Below, piece after piece: positions 23,786 to 32,722 of a stretch of 64,000 bases of DNA. Location: the NCBI GenBank assembly GCA_016191435.1, contig JACPOQ010000043.1, positions 186,001 through 250,000 on the forward strand, written 5' to 3'. This stretch comes from Chloroflexota bacterium (lineage in GTDB: Bacteria > Chloroflexota > Dehalococcoidia > Tepidiformales > Tepidiformaceae). Position 1 is the first letter of the stretch, and each line of letters starts with the position of its first letter. Below the pieces are notes generated by a model, which saw only the letters and a program-made list of their open reading frames with translations, was not told where the DNA came from and searched no databases. A program made the translations under genes and the position numbers.

Positions 23786-24271
23786 CTACCGGGTTGGGGG
23801 GCGTTCGAGGAGGACGACCGCGGTCGCGGCCATAGCTTCGCCGCGACCAACGGCATCGAGGCCTTCCCCGCTCTTCGCCTTTACGCTGACCTGGCCGGGA
23901 TCGAGCGCGGCGATCTCGGCGATGCGCCTGCGGAGGTGCGCGATGTACGGGGCGAGCTTCGGGCGCTCGGCGCGCACGGTCGCGTCGATGTTCGCCACCT
24001 CCCAGCCGGCGTCGCGGGCGAGCCTGGTGGCGACGCGGAGGAAGTCGGCGCTATCGGCGTGGGCGTAACGCGGGTCGGTGGGCGGGAAGTACTGGCCGAT
24101 GTCGCCAAGGGCGGCGGCGCCGAGGACGGCGTCGGTGATGGCGTGGAGGAGGACATCGGCGTCGCTGTGTCCGGCGAGTCCGGGGCCCTCCTCGATGATG
24201 ACACCGCCGAGCACGAGCGTGCGGGCATCGTCGATGCGGTGGATGTCCTCGCCCTGGCCGACGCGCATCAT
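23786..24271 (-). CDS. ispF: 2-C-methyl-D-erythritol 2,4-cyclodiphosphate synthase
   Basis: 161 residues. Cyclises CDP-ME 2-phosphate to MEcPP in the MEP isoprenoid pathway. Metal ligands are Asp9 and His11 (GQGEDIHR) and His43 in GHSDADVLLHAITDAVLGAA; the substrate motif DIGQYFPP is at 57-64. The usual GYDVH is GEDIH here. The start overlaps the ispD stop by 4 bases. No other MEP genes are in the window. A T-run terminator follows. Confidence 0.95.
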   Translation of the reverse strand: MMRVGQGEDIHRIDDARTLVLGGVIIEEGPGLAGHSDADVLLHAITDAVLGAAALGDIGQYFPPTDPRYAHADSADFLRVATRLARDAGWEVANIDATVRAERPKLAPYIAHLRRRIAEIAALDPGQVSVKAKSGEGLDAVGRGEAMAATAVVLLERPPTR

Positions 24272-24939
24272 CGCTCGCCTCGCGCACGCAAGATGGCCGC
24301 CGCGACCAGCAGGTCGAGCGGGCGGGTGATTTTCAGGTTCTCGGCGCCACCATCGACGACGGCGACTTCGAGACCGAAGCGGGCGAGCATGGCGGCATCG
24401 TCGGTTTCGTCGTTGTCGCCGGCCGCGGCGGCGGCCAGCCAGGCTTCGCGGCGCACGACCTGCGGGGTCTGGGCGGCCCAGAGGCGGTCGCGATCGGGGT
24501 GGCCGGCGATGATGCCACCGTCGACCTCCTTGATGGTGTCGGTGACGGGCGTGGAGGCGATGGCGCCATGGTGGCCCTCGGCGGCGGCGAGGCAGGCGGC
24601 GATGAGCGCAGGCGTGACGAGCGGGCGGGCGCCGTCATGGATCGCGACATAGGTAGTGGAGGACGCGCGCAGCCCGGCCTCGACGCTATCGCGGCGGCGG
24701 GCGCCGCCGGGGAGCACGGCGAAGCAGGTGCGGGCGGCCCACACGGCGGCCAGCTCACGGACGCGGTCGATGTTGGCCGCGGTGGTCACGACGGTGAGGC
24801 GGCGGATTCCCTCGGCGGCTTCGAATGCGGCCAGCGACCAGGCGAGGACGGGGCGCCCGCAGAGGTCGGTGAAGAGCTTGTCCGTGCCGCCGAAACGGGT
24901 GGAAGAGCCGGCGGCGACGATCACGGCATCGGCATGCAT
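24268..24939 (-). CDS. ispD: 2-C-methyl-D-erythritol 4-phosphate cytidylyltransferase
   Basis: 223 residues. Couples MEP to CTP in the MEP pathway. The nucleotide-binding start VIVAAGSSTRFGGTDK is typical, with IHDGARPLVT in the middle and WAAQTPQVVRREAW near 150. Normal length. First gene of the ispD-ispF pair. The bases upstream (24957-25010) are a GGCGTGT-type tandem repeat shared with the divergent DUF433 gene. Confidence 0.95.
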   Translation of the reverse strand: MHADAVIVAAGSSTRFGGTDKLFTDLCGRPVLAWSLAAFEAAEGIRRLTVVTTAANIDRVRELAAVWAARTCFAVLPGGARRRDSVEAGLRASSTTYVAIHDGARPLVTPALIAACLAAAEGHHGAIASTPVTDTIKEVDGGIIAGHPDRDRLWAAQTPQVVRREAWLAAAAAGDNDETDDAAMLARFGLEVAVVDGGAENLKITRPLDLLVAAAILRARGER

Positions 24940-24956
24940 GGGGGGAAGGTAGCACT

Positions 24957-25010
24957 GGGTGGGCGTGTGGGCGTAGGGGCGTCACGGCGTGTGGGGGTGT
25001 GTGGGCTTAG
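24957..25010. repeat. Intergenic GGCGTGTG/GGCGTAGG-type short tandem repeat
   Basis: Imperfect 8-base units (GCGTGTGG, GCGTAGGG and relatives) run between divergent ispD and the DUF433 gene. The same unit family recurs near 36.4, 37.7, 38.2, 38.9 and 45.5 kb. Confidence 0.6.
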
Positions 25011-25014
25011 CTGA

Positions 25015-25020
25015 TACGCT
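25015..25020 (+). promoter_or_regulatory. -10 element TACGCT, leaderless spacing
   Basis: TACGCT ends 7 bases before the ATG at 25028 of the DUF433 gene. Confidence 0.4.
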
Positions 25021-25027
25021 GGCTGCC

Positions 25028-25342
25028 ATGGCCGCGGGCGCTATTGTCGATGTTGGGAGCATGATAGAGTCGCGGGAAGGTGTCACGGGCGGGCGGCCGT
25101 GCCTTGCGGGGACCCGAGTCCGAGTGGTGGCCGTCGGCGCGTGCTACGCGGCCGGGATGAGCCCCGAGGAGATGGCCGAAAACTTCCCGAGCGCGACGCT
25201 CGCGAAGATTTACGCCGGGATCGCGTACTACCTGGCGAACCGGGAGCATTTCGATGCGGAAATCGCGGAGGAGCTGGAGCTGGAGCGCGTGATGGCAGCA
25301 CGATATCCGCACGGCTGGACTCCCGAAACGCGTAGCGCGTGA
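25028..25342 (+). CDS. DUF433 family protein (antitoxin-like)
   Basis: 104 residues. The DUF433 pattern is clear: IESREGVTGGRPCLAGTRVRV (about 11-31), GMSPEEMAENFPSATLAKIYAGIAYYLANRE (about 44-74). These winged-helix proteins are often antitoxins paired with a DUF5615 PIN-like toxin. No toxin gene follows; the next gene is an amidase, so this is an orphan. ATG 25028 is chosen over an upstream GTG because a -10-like TACGCT lies between them. Confidence 0.82.
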   Translation: MAAGAIVDVGSMIESREGVTGGRPCLAGTRVRVVAVGACYAAGMSPEEMAENFPSATLAKIYAGIAYYLANREHFDAEIAEELELERVMAARYPHGWTPETRSA

Positions 25343-25365
25343 GTTTCCCCCTCTATCTCGACGGG

Positions 25366-25394
25366 CTGACGGCGGCGGCGGGCGGGCTTAGAAT
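25366..25394 (+). promoter_or_regulatory. Promoter of the amidase gene
   Basis: CTGACG (25366-25371), 17 bases, TAGAAT (25389-25394), 25 bases before the GTG start with GAGGGAGG in between. Confidence 0.5.
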
Positions 25395-25418
25395 CGCGGC
25401 CTCAGAGGGAGGCCAGCG

Positions 25419-26792
25419 GTGACCATTGACGCATTCTCCACCGCCACCGAGTTGACCGCGGCGCTCCGCCGCAAGGAGGTTTCGAGCCGCGAGCTGCTCG
25501 ACCTCTACCTGGGGCGGATCGAGGAACACAACCTCGGGCTCAACGCGGTCGTCACGCTCGATATCGACCGCGCGGAGGCGGCCGCGGCCGTGGCGGACGA
25601 GGCGGCGGCGCGTGGCGAATGGCTCGGGCCGCTCCACGGGCTACCGATGACGGTGAAGGATTGCTTCGAAACCGAAGGCATGCGCACGACGTGCGGCGAC
25701 ACCGCGCTCAGCGACCATGTGCCGGCGAAGGACGCCGATGTGGTGGCGCGGCTGAAGGCCGCGGGCGCGATTATCTTCGGGAAGACGAACACGCCCACGC
25801 AGACCATGGACGTGCAGACCGTGAACCCCGTGTTCGGGCGGACGAACAACCCGTGGGACCGGTCGCGCATCCCCGGTGGGTCTTCCGGGGGCTCGGCGGC
25901 GGCGATGGCGGCGGGGCTGGGGCCGCTGGAGCTCGGCAGCGACATCGGCGGGTCCATCCGGATCCCGTCGCATTGCTGCGGAGTGTTCGGGCACAAGCCG
26001 TCGTGGGGCATTGTGCCGGAGCGCGGGCACATCCCCGGCGCGCCGGGTTCGCTGCACCACCGCGACATCAACGTGAACGGCCCGATCGCGCGGAGCGCGG
26101 AGGACCTCGAGCTCGCCCTCGGCGTGCTCGCGGGGCCGGATGCCCTGGACGCCGTGGCATGGCGGCTCGAACTGCCGGCGCCGCGGCGGGCAGCGCTGAG
26201 GGACTTCCGCATCGCGGCCTGGCTTACGGACCCGTGGTGCGCGACCGAACGGCCGCAGTTGGCCGTCTTCGAGGCGGGTCTCGCGAAGCTGGAGCGGGCG
26301 GGTGCGAAGGTCGATGCGGCGGCGCGGCCGCCGTTCACGCTCGAAGAGGCGTTCCACGCCTACAACCCGCTGCTCGGGGCAGCGATCACGCCGTACACGC
26401 AGGCGGCGGTCGATCACAAGGAGTGGATCGCTGCCGACGAGGTGCGCCAGCAGTTCCGGCGCAAGTGGGCGGTGTTCTTCGAGTCGTTCGATGTGCTGCT
26501 CGCGCCGGCGATGTTCACGACCGCGTTCGCGCACATCGAGCGCGCCGACTTCGAACGCAGCGTGATCCCGGTCGATGGCGTGGACCGGCCGTACCGGCAG
26601 GTAATCACGTGGAGCGCGCTCGCGGGCGCAAGCCTGCTGCCCGCGACGGTGATGCCGGTCGGGCGCACCGCGGCGGGGCTGCCGGCGGGCTGGCAGGCCA
26701 TCGGGCCGTACCTGCATGACCGGACGACCATCGCCTTCGCAGCGCTCGCGAGCCCGGTGCTGGGCGGGTTCCAGCGGCCCCCGGGGTATTAG
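25419..26792 (+). CDS. Amidase signature family enzyme
   Basis: 457 residues. Hydrolyses an amide by the Ser-cisSer-Lys triad: Lys80 (MTVKDCFETEG), Ser155/156 (PGGSSGGSAAAMAAG) and nucleophile Ser179 (DIGGSIRIPSHCCG). It is not GatA: no gatC or gatB is adjacent and the C-terminal half differs, so it is more likely a free amidase. GTG 25419 follows GAGGGAGG. A promoter with TAGAAT precedes it. Substrate unknown. Confidence 0.92.
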   Translation: MTIDAFSTATELTAALRRKEVSSRELLDLYLGRIEEHNLGLNAVVTLDIDRAEAAAAVADEAAARGEWLGPLHGLPMTVKDCFETEGMRTTCGDTALSDHVPAKDADVVARLKAAGAIIFGKTNTPTQTMDVQTVNPVFGRTNNPWDRSRIPGGSSGGSAAAMAAGLGPLELGSDIGGSIRIPSHCCGVFGHKPSWGIVPERGHIPGAPGSLHHRDINVNGPIARSAEDLELALGVLAGPDALDAVAWRLELPAPRRAALRDFRIAAWLTDPWCATERPQLAVFEAGLAKLERAGAKVDAAARPPFTLEEAFHAYNPLLGAAITPYTQAAVDHKEWIAADEVRQQFRRKWAVFFESFDVLLAPAMFTTAFAHIERADFERSVIPVDGVDRPYRQVITWSALAGASLLPATVMPVGRTAAGLPAGWQAIGPYLHDRTTIAFAALASPVLGGFQRPPGY

Positions 26793-26795
26793 GCG

Positions 26796-26816
26796 GCCAT
26801 TCGCCATTCGCCATTG
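26796..26816. repeat. Three 7-base repeats, GCCATTC-type
   Basis: Units GCCATTC, GCCATTC, GCCATTG in direct succession right after the amidase stop. Heptamer tandem repeats with other sequences occur near 44.8, 48.8, 48.9 and 54.3 kb. Confidence 0.7.
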
Positions 26817-26980
26817 GCCGGAATGCAGGCAATCGGGCCGTGCGGAGCGGTCTTCGAATCGGCCGGAGAAGCCTCATGCCGAACCATTGTTGAGTTCATC
26901 GTTCGACTTTCACACGGACGCTTGCTAGGCTTAGAGGCCCGCTGGACCGACCAGCACGGATTCTCCGCAGGAGGACGAAA

Positions 26981-27844
26981 GTGACCGCGATCGCCGAACG
27001 GGGCTACGCAACGCCCGAAGTGCTCGTCAGCACCGATTGGGTGGCCGAGCACCTGAACGACCCCAATATCCGCCTTATCGAATCGAACGAAGACACGCTG
27101 CTCTACCCTTCGGGGCACATTCCCGGCGCCGTGCAGGTGGACTGGGTGGCCGACCTGAATGACCCGGTGCGCCGTGACTACCTCGGCAAAGAGGGCTTCG
27201 ACAAGCTGATGTCGAAGATCGGCGTGACCAAGGACACAACGGTCGTGTTCTATGGCGACAAGAACAACTGGTGGGCGACGTACGCGTTCTGGGTGTTCCA
27301 GTTGTTCGACCACAAGAACGCGAAAGTAATGGACGGCGGACGGCTGAAGTGGGAGCAGGAAGGCCGCACGCTCACTCGCGACGTGCCGGCATACCCGGCG
27401 ACGCACTACGACGCACCCAGGCGCGATGACACGAAGATCCGGGCGTTCAAGGAGCAGGTGCTGAAGCACCAGGCCGACAACAAGCCGCTGGTGGACGTGC
27501 GCAGCCCCGCTGAGTACAGCGGCGAGAAGACGCATATGCCCGAATACCCGCAGGAGGGTGTCCTGCGCGGCGGGCACATCCCGGGGGCACGCAGCGTGCC
27601 CTGGGCGCGAGCGGCGAACCCGGAGGACGGGACGTTCAAGTCCGCAGACGAACTGAAGGCCATCTACGAGCAGGAGCAGGGGCTGAAGCCGAAGGACGAC
27701 GTGATCGCGTACTGCCGGATCGGCGAACGTTCGAGCCACACGTGGTTCGTGCTCACGTACCTGCTCGGGTTCGAAAAGGTCCGCAACTACGACGGCAGCT
27801 GGACTGAGTGGGGCAACTCTGTCGGGGTGCCCATCGAGAAGTAG
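26981..27844 (+). CDS. Thiosulfate/3-mercaptopyruvate sulfurtransferase (two rhodanese domains)
   Basis: 287 residues. Two rhodanese domains (about 12-130 and 155-285); the C-terminal one holds the active loop with Cys245 ([16 protein letters not shown]), the N-terminal one lacks it, as usual. HIPGA occurs in both halves. CRIGER suggests thiosulfate rather than mercaptopyruvate preference. GTG 26981 follows AGGAGG by 7 bases. A likely promoter is TTCGAC, 18 bases, TAGGCT (about 26911-26935). It precedes sufE. Confidence 0.93.
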   Translation: MTAIAERGYATPEVLVSTDWVAEHLNDPNIRLIESNEDTLLYPSGHIPGAVQVDWVADLNDPVRRDYLGKEGFDKLMSKIGVTKDTTVVFYGDKNNWWATYAFWVFQLFDHKNAKVMDGGRLKWEQEGRTLTRDVPAYPATHYDAPRRDDTKIRAFKEQVLKHQADNKPLVDVRSPAEYSGEKTHMPEYPQEGVLRGGHIPGARSVPWARAANPEDGTFKSADELKAIYEQEQGLKPKDDVIAYCRIGERSSHTWFVLTYLLGFEKVRNYDGSWTEWGNSVGVPIEK

Positions 27845-27946
27845 GGCGCCGGGCGTTGGTGCGCCGGGCGAGCCTGGCGCGTCCTCCACGGACGTGGCGG
27901 GTCTGGCGGTTGCTTCGTGCCTGGAAGAACGTGGCGCTCGATGCGC

Positions 27947-27952
27947 CATAAT
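27947..27952 (+). promoter_or_regulatory. -10 element CATAAT, leaderless spacing
   Basis: CATAAT ends 6 bases before the sufE ATG at 27959. Confidence 0.5.
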
Positions 27953-27958
27953 GGAGAT

Positions 27959-28399
27959 ATGACGGACCTGCCGCCAAAACTGAAGGAGCTCATCGACGAC
28001 CTGTCGTTGGCCGACCGGAGCGAGCGCGCCGAGATCCTGATCGAGTACGCCGACCGCTTCCACGACGTGGAGCCGCGCATCGCGACGCGGCCGTTCCCGG
28101 AAGCGAACCACGTGACGCGGTGCGAATCCGAGGCATACGTGTGGGCCGAGGACCTGCCGGATGGCACGCAGAAGTACCACTTCGCGGTCGAAAACCCACA
28201 GGGTCTTTCGGCGAAGTCCTGGGCGGTGATCATGGCCGAGTCGCTCTCCGGCCGGCCGCTGGAGGAAGTGGCGAATGTCCCGACGGACGTCATCTTCAAC
28301 ATTTACGGGAAGGACCTTTCGATGGGGAAGGGCCAGGGCCTCATGGGGATGCTGGACCACGTGACGAGCGCGGCGCGGCGCAAGCTGAGAGCGGCCTGA
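27959..28399 (+). CDS. sufE: SufE family sulfur acceptor
   Basis: 146 residues. SufE takes persulfide sulfur from a cysteine desulfurase for Fe-S cluster assembly. The acceptor is Cys55 in NHVTRCESEAYVWAE; LIDDLSLADRSERAEILIEYADRF at the start and FNIYGKDLSMGKGQGL near the end are typical of the actinobacterial/Chloroflexota form. Pairing with a rhodanese suggests joint sulfur-transfer chemistry. No sufBCDS genes are in the window. ATG 27959 is supported by the -10 spacing. Confidence 0.88.
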   Translation: MTDLPPKLKELIDDLSLADRSERAEILIEYADRFHDVEPRIATRPFPEANHVTRCESEAYVWAEDLPDGTQKYHFAVENPQGLSAKSWAVIMAESLSGRPLEEVANVPTDVIFNIYGKDLSMGKGQGLMGMLDHVTSAARRKLRAA

Positions 28400-28425
28400 C
28401 ACCGGATGCGCGGGAGAGGACTGCG

Positions 28426-28785
28426 ATGGCGATCAACGGCATAGCCCACGTGCAGGTGGGCATGACGCCCGGGGGCGAAGAGAAGGCGCGCTGGTTCTAT
28501 GGCGACCTGCTCGGCCTGGCGGAGGTCGCCAAGCCCGATTCGCTGGCGGACCGCGGCGGCGCGTGGTTCGAATGCGGCCCACAGGAAATTCACTGCGGCG
28601 TCGAACCGGAAGTCGCGCCGGCACGGCGGCACCCGGCGCTGCTCACGGACGGGCTCGACGCCCTGAAGCAGCGGCTCGAAGCCGCGGGCATCGTGACGCA
28701 AGTCGACCGCCAACTGCCCGGGTACCGCCGGTTCTACGCCATCGACCCCTTCGGCAACCGGCTCGAATTCCTCGAGCCCGTCTAG
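28426..28785 (+). CDS. VOC family (glyoxalase-like) protein
   Basis: 119 residues, a single vicinal-oxygen-chelate domain of two beta-alpha-beta-beta-beta modules: GIAHVQVGMTPGGEEKARWFYGDLLGL at the start and FYAIDPFGNRLEFLEP at the end. Possible metal ligands are His8, a His in EIHCGVE and the terminal Glu. Substrate unknown. ATG 28426 has GGAGAGGA upstream. It follows sufE by 26 bases and abuts the acetyltransferase gene. Confidence 0.85.
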   Translation: MAINGIAHVQVGMTPGGEEKARWFYGDLLGLAEVAKPDSLADRGGAWFECGPQEIHCGVEPEVAPARRHPALLTDGLDALKQRLEAAGIVTQVDRQLPGYRRFYAIDPFGNRLEFLEPV

Positions 28786-29628
28786 GTGCGCTTCACCGTC
28801 CGGCGCATGACCGATGACGACGCGCCCGCTTCGGCAAAGGTGGTGGGCGCCGCGTTCGGGGACGAACTCGACTCGTTCCCGGAGGTGGAGACATCGCTTC
28901 GGACGGGGCTCGCCGTGCTCGCGCAGACTGGCAGCCGGGTGCTCGTCGCGGAGCGCGGTGGCGCCATCGTGGGCGTGGTGCGGTGGTGGGACGAGGAGGG
29001 CATCGGCTGGCTCGACCTGCTGGCGGCGGCGGCGCCGGGCGCGGGCCGCGCCCTCATCCGGGCCGTCGAAATGGGAGCGCAGGATGCGGGCCTGCGGCTG
29101 GTCCGCCTGCGGGCGCCGGCCGGCTCGGTGCTCCAGGACATGTTCGAACGCCGCGGCTACCGGCCCATCGGGCACGCGGCCGGAGCGGGTGGAACGCGTG
29201 TGCTCATGGAGAAGCGGCTGCCGCTGCTCACGGTGCGAGAGCAGCGCCGCGCAGACGCAGATGCGATCGGCGAACTCACGGGCGAGGACCCATGGGTGTA
29301 CACGCAGGGCGCGCGGCCGGGGGTGTTCGTGCTGGCGGACGGCGAGCGGATCGCGGGGTTCACGGCGGTGCGGGATGCGGGCGGAGGCCTGGCGGCGTTG
29401 CGTGTGCCGGTGCTCCGCGATGAGTATCGGGGCCGGGGCATCGAACTTTGGATGGCCGAGCGTGCCGCGCTCTACGCAGAGACGAATGGTTATCACACGA
29501 TCGAGGTGCCGGCCGACCCTTCGCTGGAGCCGCTGCGCCGGGAGCTCGAGGACCGGCGGTGGTTCCGGGAAGGGGATGTGTACCGGCGGAGGCTCGCCGG
29601 GCGAGAGATCGCGGGCCCGGAGGTGTAG
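28786..29628 (+). CDS. Tandem GNAT-like acetyltransferase
   Basis: 280 residues from GTG 28786, immediately after the VOC stop. Two GNAT folds in tandem: the first (about 1-145) has weak acetyl-CoA motif (APGAGRALIRAVEMGAQDAG, ERRGYRPIG), the second (about 148-270) has VLRDEYRGRGIELWMAERAAL, the Q/RxxGxG/A-type loop. Tandem GNATs often keep only one active half; here the second looks better conserved. Substrate unknown. Confidence 0.78.
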   Translation: MRFTVRRMTDDDAPASAKVVGAAFGDELDSFPEVETSLRTGLAVLAQTGSRVLVAERGGAIVGVVRWWDEEGIGWLDLLAAAAPGAGRALIRAVEMGAQDAGLRLVRLRAPAGSVLQDMFERRGYRPIGHAAGAGGTRVLMEKRLPLLTVREQRRADADAIGELTGEDPWVYTQGARPGVFVLADGERIAGFTAVRDAGGGLAALRVPVLRDEYRGRGIELWMAERAALYAETNGYHTIEVPADPSLEPLRRELEDRRWFREGDVYRRRLAGREIAGPEV

Positions 29629-29701
29629 GCGCGGCAGCCACAACCAGAGCCGCCCCAAGGGCAACGCGGCCACCGCGAATGGCGGCCGTTGAGGACAGCG
29701 G

Positions 29702-30310
29702 CTACCGAACGGTTTCCCCGAAGTTGTAGCGGGAGAGCCACGCGGTCAGTGAGGGTTCGTGCGCGCGCTCGGGGAGTGCCGCGAGCATGTCGCGCGTGTG
29801 GGCCGGGTCGTGTCCGGCCCAGAGGCGGAGGTAGGTGACGAAGCTGATGTTTCGGTCGTGGAAGTCGAAGCGGCGCGTGAGGGCTTCGTCGCCGAAGCGC
29901 TCGAAGGTGGCGAAGATGTCGGCGCGGTGGCGGGCGGCTCCGGCGAGCAAAGTCTCGACACCGTGGTCCTTGCGCTCGCCGATGCGGGCGTCGTTCCACA
30001 CGTCGATGCTGAACATGTCGCCGTTGTCGCCGGCAGGCGCCCACTTGCGTCCTTCGGCCATGGCCTCGAACCAGGGGCCAACGTAGAGGTCGATGCTCGC
30101 GAGGTGACTGATGTAGTCGATGACGCGCCAGTGGCTGGCGGGGATGGGGCGAGCGAGCTCTTCGGCACTCAGCGAGCGGCAAAAGGTTTCGAAGCGCTCG
30201 CGATTGTCGCGTCTCTGCGGCGACGGGTTCGAGTCGGGGGTCCATGGCGCCTCCGGAGCGTCCGAATCATTCCGGTTGATCCGGCCCGTCAGGATGTTAT
30301 ACCGGCTCAC
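29702..30310 (-). CDS. DinB-like / DUF1572-type four-helix protein, N terminus possibly frameshifted
   Basis: Four-helix DinB fold: RERFETFCRSLSAEELARP, HWRVIDYISHLASIDLYVGPWF (His metal ligand), and HDPAHTRDMLAALPERA with two His near the C terminus. About 202 residues from GTG 30310. However, an ATG at 30245 in another frame reads MDPRLEPVAAETRQ, exactly how many relatives begin, and a -10-like TATAAC (30296-30301) lies just before it. A one-base frameshift near 30205 would join the two. Either a sequencing error or a recent lesion. Confidence 0.72.
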   Translation of the reverse strand: MSRYNILTGRINRNDSDAPEAPWTPDSNPSPQRRDNRERFETFCRSLSAEELARPIPASHWRVIDYISHLASIDLYVGPWFEAMAEGRKWAPAGDNGDMFSIDVWNDARIGERKDHGVETLLAGAARHRADIFATFERFGDEALTRRFDFHDRNISFVTYLRLWAGHDPAHTRDMLAALPERAHEPSLTAWLSRYNFGETVR

Positions 30311-30412
30311 AGAGCGGGCGGATACGCGACGCCCGGTGGGGCAGCGCTGGCTCGGCACCGGGAAAAGGGGCACTGGCTTGCCGGCGCCGCGCCGCAAGGA
30401 GGCGGGCAGGAA

Positions 30413-30811
30413 TCAGCCTGGGAGCGGGTTCGAGCCGATCGCCAGGTCCAGCACGGGACGGCCGCCGGCGAGGTGCTCTTCGATGACGCGCTCCAGCGCT
30501 TCGCCGTGGAGCCCGGCGTACCAGACGCCTTCGGGGTAGACGACGGCGGTGGGGCCGGCTGTGCAGATGCGGAGACAGCCGACCTTCGTTCGATACACGC
30601 GGGAGGCCGCATCGCCGGAGCCGTTGATGCGGGCGACGGCGCTCTTGAGGGTCCGCCAGGCGGCGTCTCCGACTTCGGGCGAGCAGCAATCGGGGCCGGT
30701 GCAGAGGAAGATGTGCCGCTGGTAGCCGCCGACGCCGCGGCGCAGGGCCTCGAGGCGTGCGTCATCGATCGTGCCGCCGCCGGACGAACCTTCGGGTTCG
30801 GCCGGCCGCAT
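30413..30811 (-). CDS. Thioredoxin-like [2Fe-2S] ferredoxin
   Basis: 132 residues. Pattern of the thioredoxin-fold [2Fe-2S] proteins: [13 protein letters not shown] (Cys37, Cys42, Cys43), then [23 protein letters not shown] (Cys79, Cys83). These carry electrons for oxidoreductases or serve in cobalt-chelatase-type contexts. It lies 23 bases downstream of the zinc alcohol dehydrogenase on the same strand, so probably one operon. The N-terminal ~30 residues are poorly conserved. Confidence 0.82.
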   Translation of the reverse strand: MRPAEPEGSSGGGTIDDARLEALRRGVGGYQRHIFLCTGPDCCSPEVGDAAWRTLKSAVARINGSGDAASRVYRTKVGCLRICTAGPTAVVYPEGVWYAGLHGEALERVIEEHLAGGRPVLDLAIGSNPLPG

Positions 30812-30834
30812 CTCATCGTTGTCCGCGGTGCTGC

Positions 30835-31920
30835 TCAGAACTTGAGCACCGTGCGGGCCACCTCGCCCGCCTTCATGGCGCGGAACGCCTCATTCACGTC
30901 TTCGAGAGCGCCGGTGCGGGTGATCATCTCGTCAAGCTTGAGGCGGCCCTGCTGGTAGAAATCGATGTAGCGGGGCATGTCCACACGGAAGCGGTTCGAG
31001 CCCATGGTGCAGCCCTGGATGCGCTTCTGGCGGAGGAAGGTGCTGCCTTCGAGCTCGATCTTCTGGCCCACCGGGATCATGCCGACGATGGTTGCCGTGC
31101 CGCCGTCGCGGATGCTTTCGAACGCCTGCTCGGCGGCACGCTTGAGCCCGATGCATTCGAACGTGTAGTCGGCGCCGCCGCCGGTGAGCTCGCGGATCTT
31201 GTCCACCGGGTCGCCGCTGGAGGCGTCGACACTGTGGGTTGCGCCGAGCTCGCGGGCCGTCGCGAGCTTGGACTCGATCATATCGACGGCGATGATCATG
31301 CGAGCGCCGCCGATGCGCGCGCCCTGGATGGCCGCGAGCCCCACGCCGCCCGCACCGAAGACGGCGACCGTCGAGCCGGGCTTGACCGCGGCCGTGTTGA
31401 GCGCCGCGCCGACGCCGGTGGTGACACCGCAACCAATGAGCGCCGCCGCTTCGAAGGGCATGTCGTCGCGCATTTTCACGACGGCGTTCTGGTGTACGAG
31501 CATGTACTGGGCGTAGCTGGAGAGGTTGGCGAATTGGGTGACCGGGGTCCCCTGCCAGGTGTATTTCGGCGGGTCGCCAGGGCCGCGGCGCACTTCGGGG
31601 CTACGGCAAAGGAACGGCTCACCCGAGAGGCAGCGCTCGCAGTGGCCGCAGAACACCGAGAGGCAGGCGATCACGTGGTCACCGGGCTGCACGTAGGTGA
31701 CGTTCGCGCCGACCGACTCGACGATGCCGGCCGCTTCGTGCCCGAGGATGCTCGGCGTCGGCATGGTGTAGTAGCCATCAACGAAGTGGAGGTCGCTGTG
31801 GCAGACGCCGCTGGCCATGGTGCGGACGAGGACTTCGTTCGCCATGGGGGTATCGACTTCGACTTGTTCGATGGTGAGGGGCTGGTGGGCGCCGTGGAAA
31901 ATTGCGGCTTTCATTTGCAT
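30835..31920 (-). CDS. Zinc-dependent alcohol dehydrogenase (MDR superfamily)
   Basis: 361 residues. Catalytic zinc ligands Cys40 (SGVCHSDLH), His61 (GHEAAG) and a Cys in LIGCGVTTG; structural zinc ligands Cys91, Cys94, Cys97 and Cys105 (CGHCERC...C). NAD-binding motif GAGGVG about 200-205. The sequence resembles class III/NDMA-type MDRs that oxidise primary alcohols or S-hydroxymethyl thiols. Upstream gene of the ferredoxin pair. Confidence 0.92.
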   Translation of the reverse strand: MQMKAAIFHGAHQPLTIEQVEVDTPMANEVLVRTMASGVCHSDLHFVDGYYTMPTPSILGHEAAGIVESVGANVTYVQPGDHVIACLSVFCGHCERCLSGEPFLCRSPEVRRGPGDPPKYTWQGTPVTQFANLSSYAQYMLVHQNAVVKMRDDMPFEAAALIGCGVTTGVGAALNTAAVKPGSTVAVFGAGGVGLAAIQGARIGGARMIIAVDMIESKLATARELGATHSVDASSGDPVDKIRELTGGGADYTFECIGLKRAAEQAFESIRDGGTATIVGMIPVGQKIELEGSTFLRQKRIQGCTMGSNRFRVDMPRYIDFYQQGRLKLDEMITRTGALEDVNEAFRAMKAGEVARTVLKF

Positions 31921-32158
31921 GGTTCGAGCCTCCGCGCGGTGCAGGTGGGTTGCCGCGCATCATACGCGCCGGTCACGCGCGCCGGGCAACGGGCCGGACC
32001 GCGGCGTTCGCCGCCGAAGAGCTTGCGGAAATTCACATTTCGGTGAAAACCTCGCGGCCACACCACTCGTAGTAGAGGCGTGGGCTCCAGTAAAGGCTCA
32101 CCAATGAGTGCGTCGCGCGCCGCCGGCGCAGATGCGGATGTCCCGGGGGGGAGAGATC

Positions 32159-32186
32159 GGAGGGGAGGGCAAGTGCCCTCCCCTCC
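32159..32186 (-). terminator. Strong hairpin after the lipoprotein gene
   Basis: GGAGGGGAGGGCA (32159-32171) and its complement (32174-32186), 15 bases after the stop of the minus-strand lipoprotein gene. The remaining bases between here and 31921 hold only a doubtful micro-ORF (32033-32101). Confidence 0.65.
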
Positions 32187-32200
32187 GGCTTGTGTGTCCG

Positions 32201-32722
32201 TTAGCGGTTCAGCGTGAGCACCACCTCGTTCAGCGCCTGGGCGGCGGCATCGAGATCCTTGTTGAAGGTGCGGTACTCGCTGACGTTGCGCCGTTGAATG
32301 GCTTTCAGGCCGCCGTCGAAGGCGCCGAGGTAGGCACCAAGGGCGGCATCGAACCGTTGCTTGAAGTCCATGACGTGGGAGGCGGGCTGGGGCGTCATCG
32401 TGCGGAGCCGCGAGGCAAGGCAGGTCGCGTTGCCGGCATAGGTGACGAATTCGGTGCGGAAATTTGGGTCGCTCGAGAACTTGCCATCGGGCCAGCGTCC
32501 ACGGAATTCGCTGGTGAGGTTCGCCAGGGCAGTCACCCCGCTCATCACCGTCTGCTGGTAGCGAAAGTCCGCGTTGCGCGGGCCGGGGGGCGTCGCCGTG
32601 GCGGCGGGGCAGGGCGGCGCAGCGGGCAGCGAGCTTGTGCCGCCGCAGCTGGCGAAAATCATCATCGCCGGGAGCGCCACGAGCACGACTGAACGGGCCG
32701 CTCTCCGGGGTGGCCGGCTCAC
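32201..32722 (-). CDS. Predicted lipoprotein of unknown function
   Basis: 173 residues from GTG 32722. Signal peptide with lipobox FASC (Cys26), then a Pro/Ala linker and a helical domain from about 50 with one conserved-looking Cys (NATCLASRL). Repeated heptad-like hydrophobics suggest a helical bundle. Its GTG overlaps the rdgB stop by 4 bases, so it is co-transcribed with rdgB, though a functional link is not obvious. I recognise no family. Confidence 0.75.
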   Translation of the reverse strand: MSRPPRRAARSVVLVALPAMMIFASCGGTSSLPAAPPCPAATATPPGPRNADFRYQQTVMSGVTALANLTSEFRGRWPDGKFSSDPNFRTEFVTYAGNATCLASRLRTMTPQPASHVMDFKQRFDAALGAYLGAFDGGLKAIQRRNVSEYRTFNKDLDAAAQALNEVVLTLNR

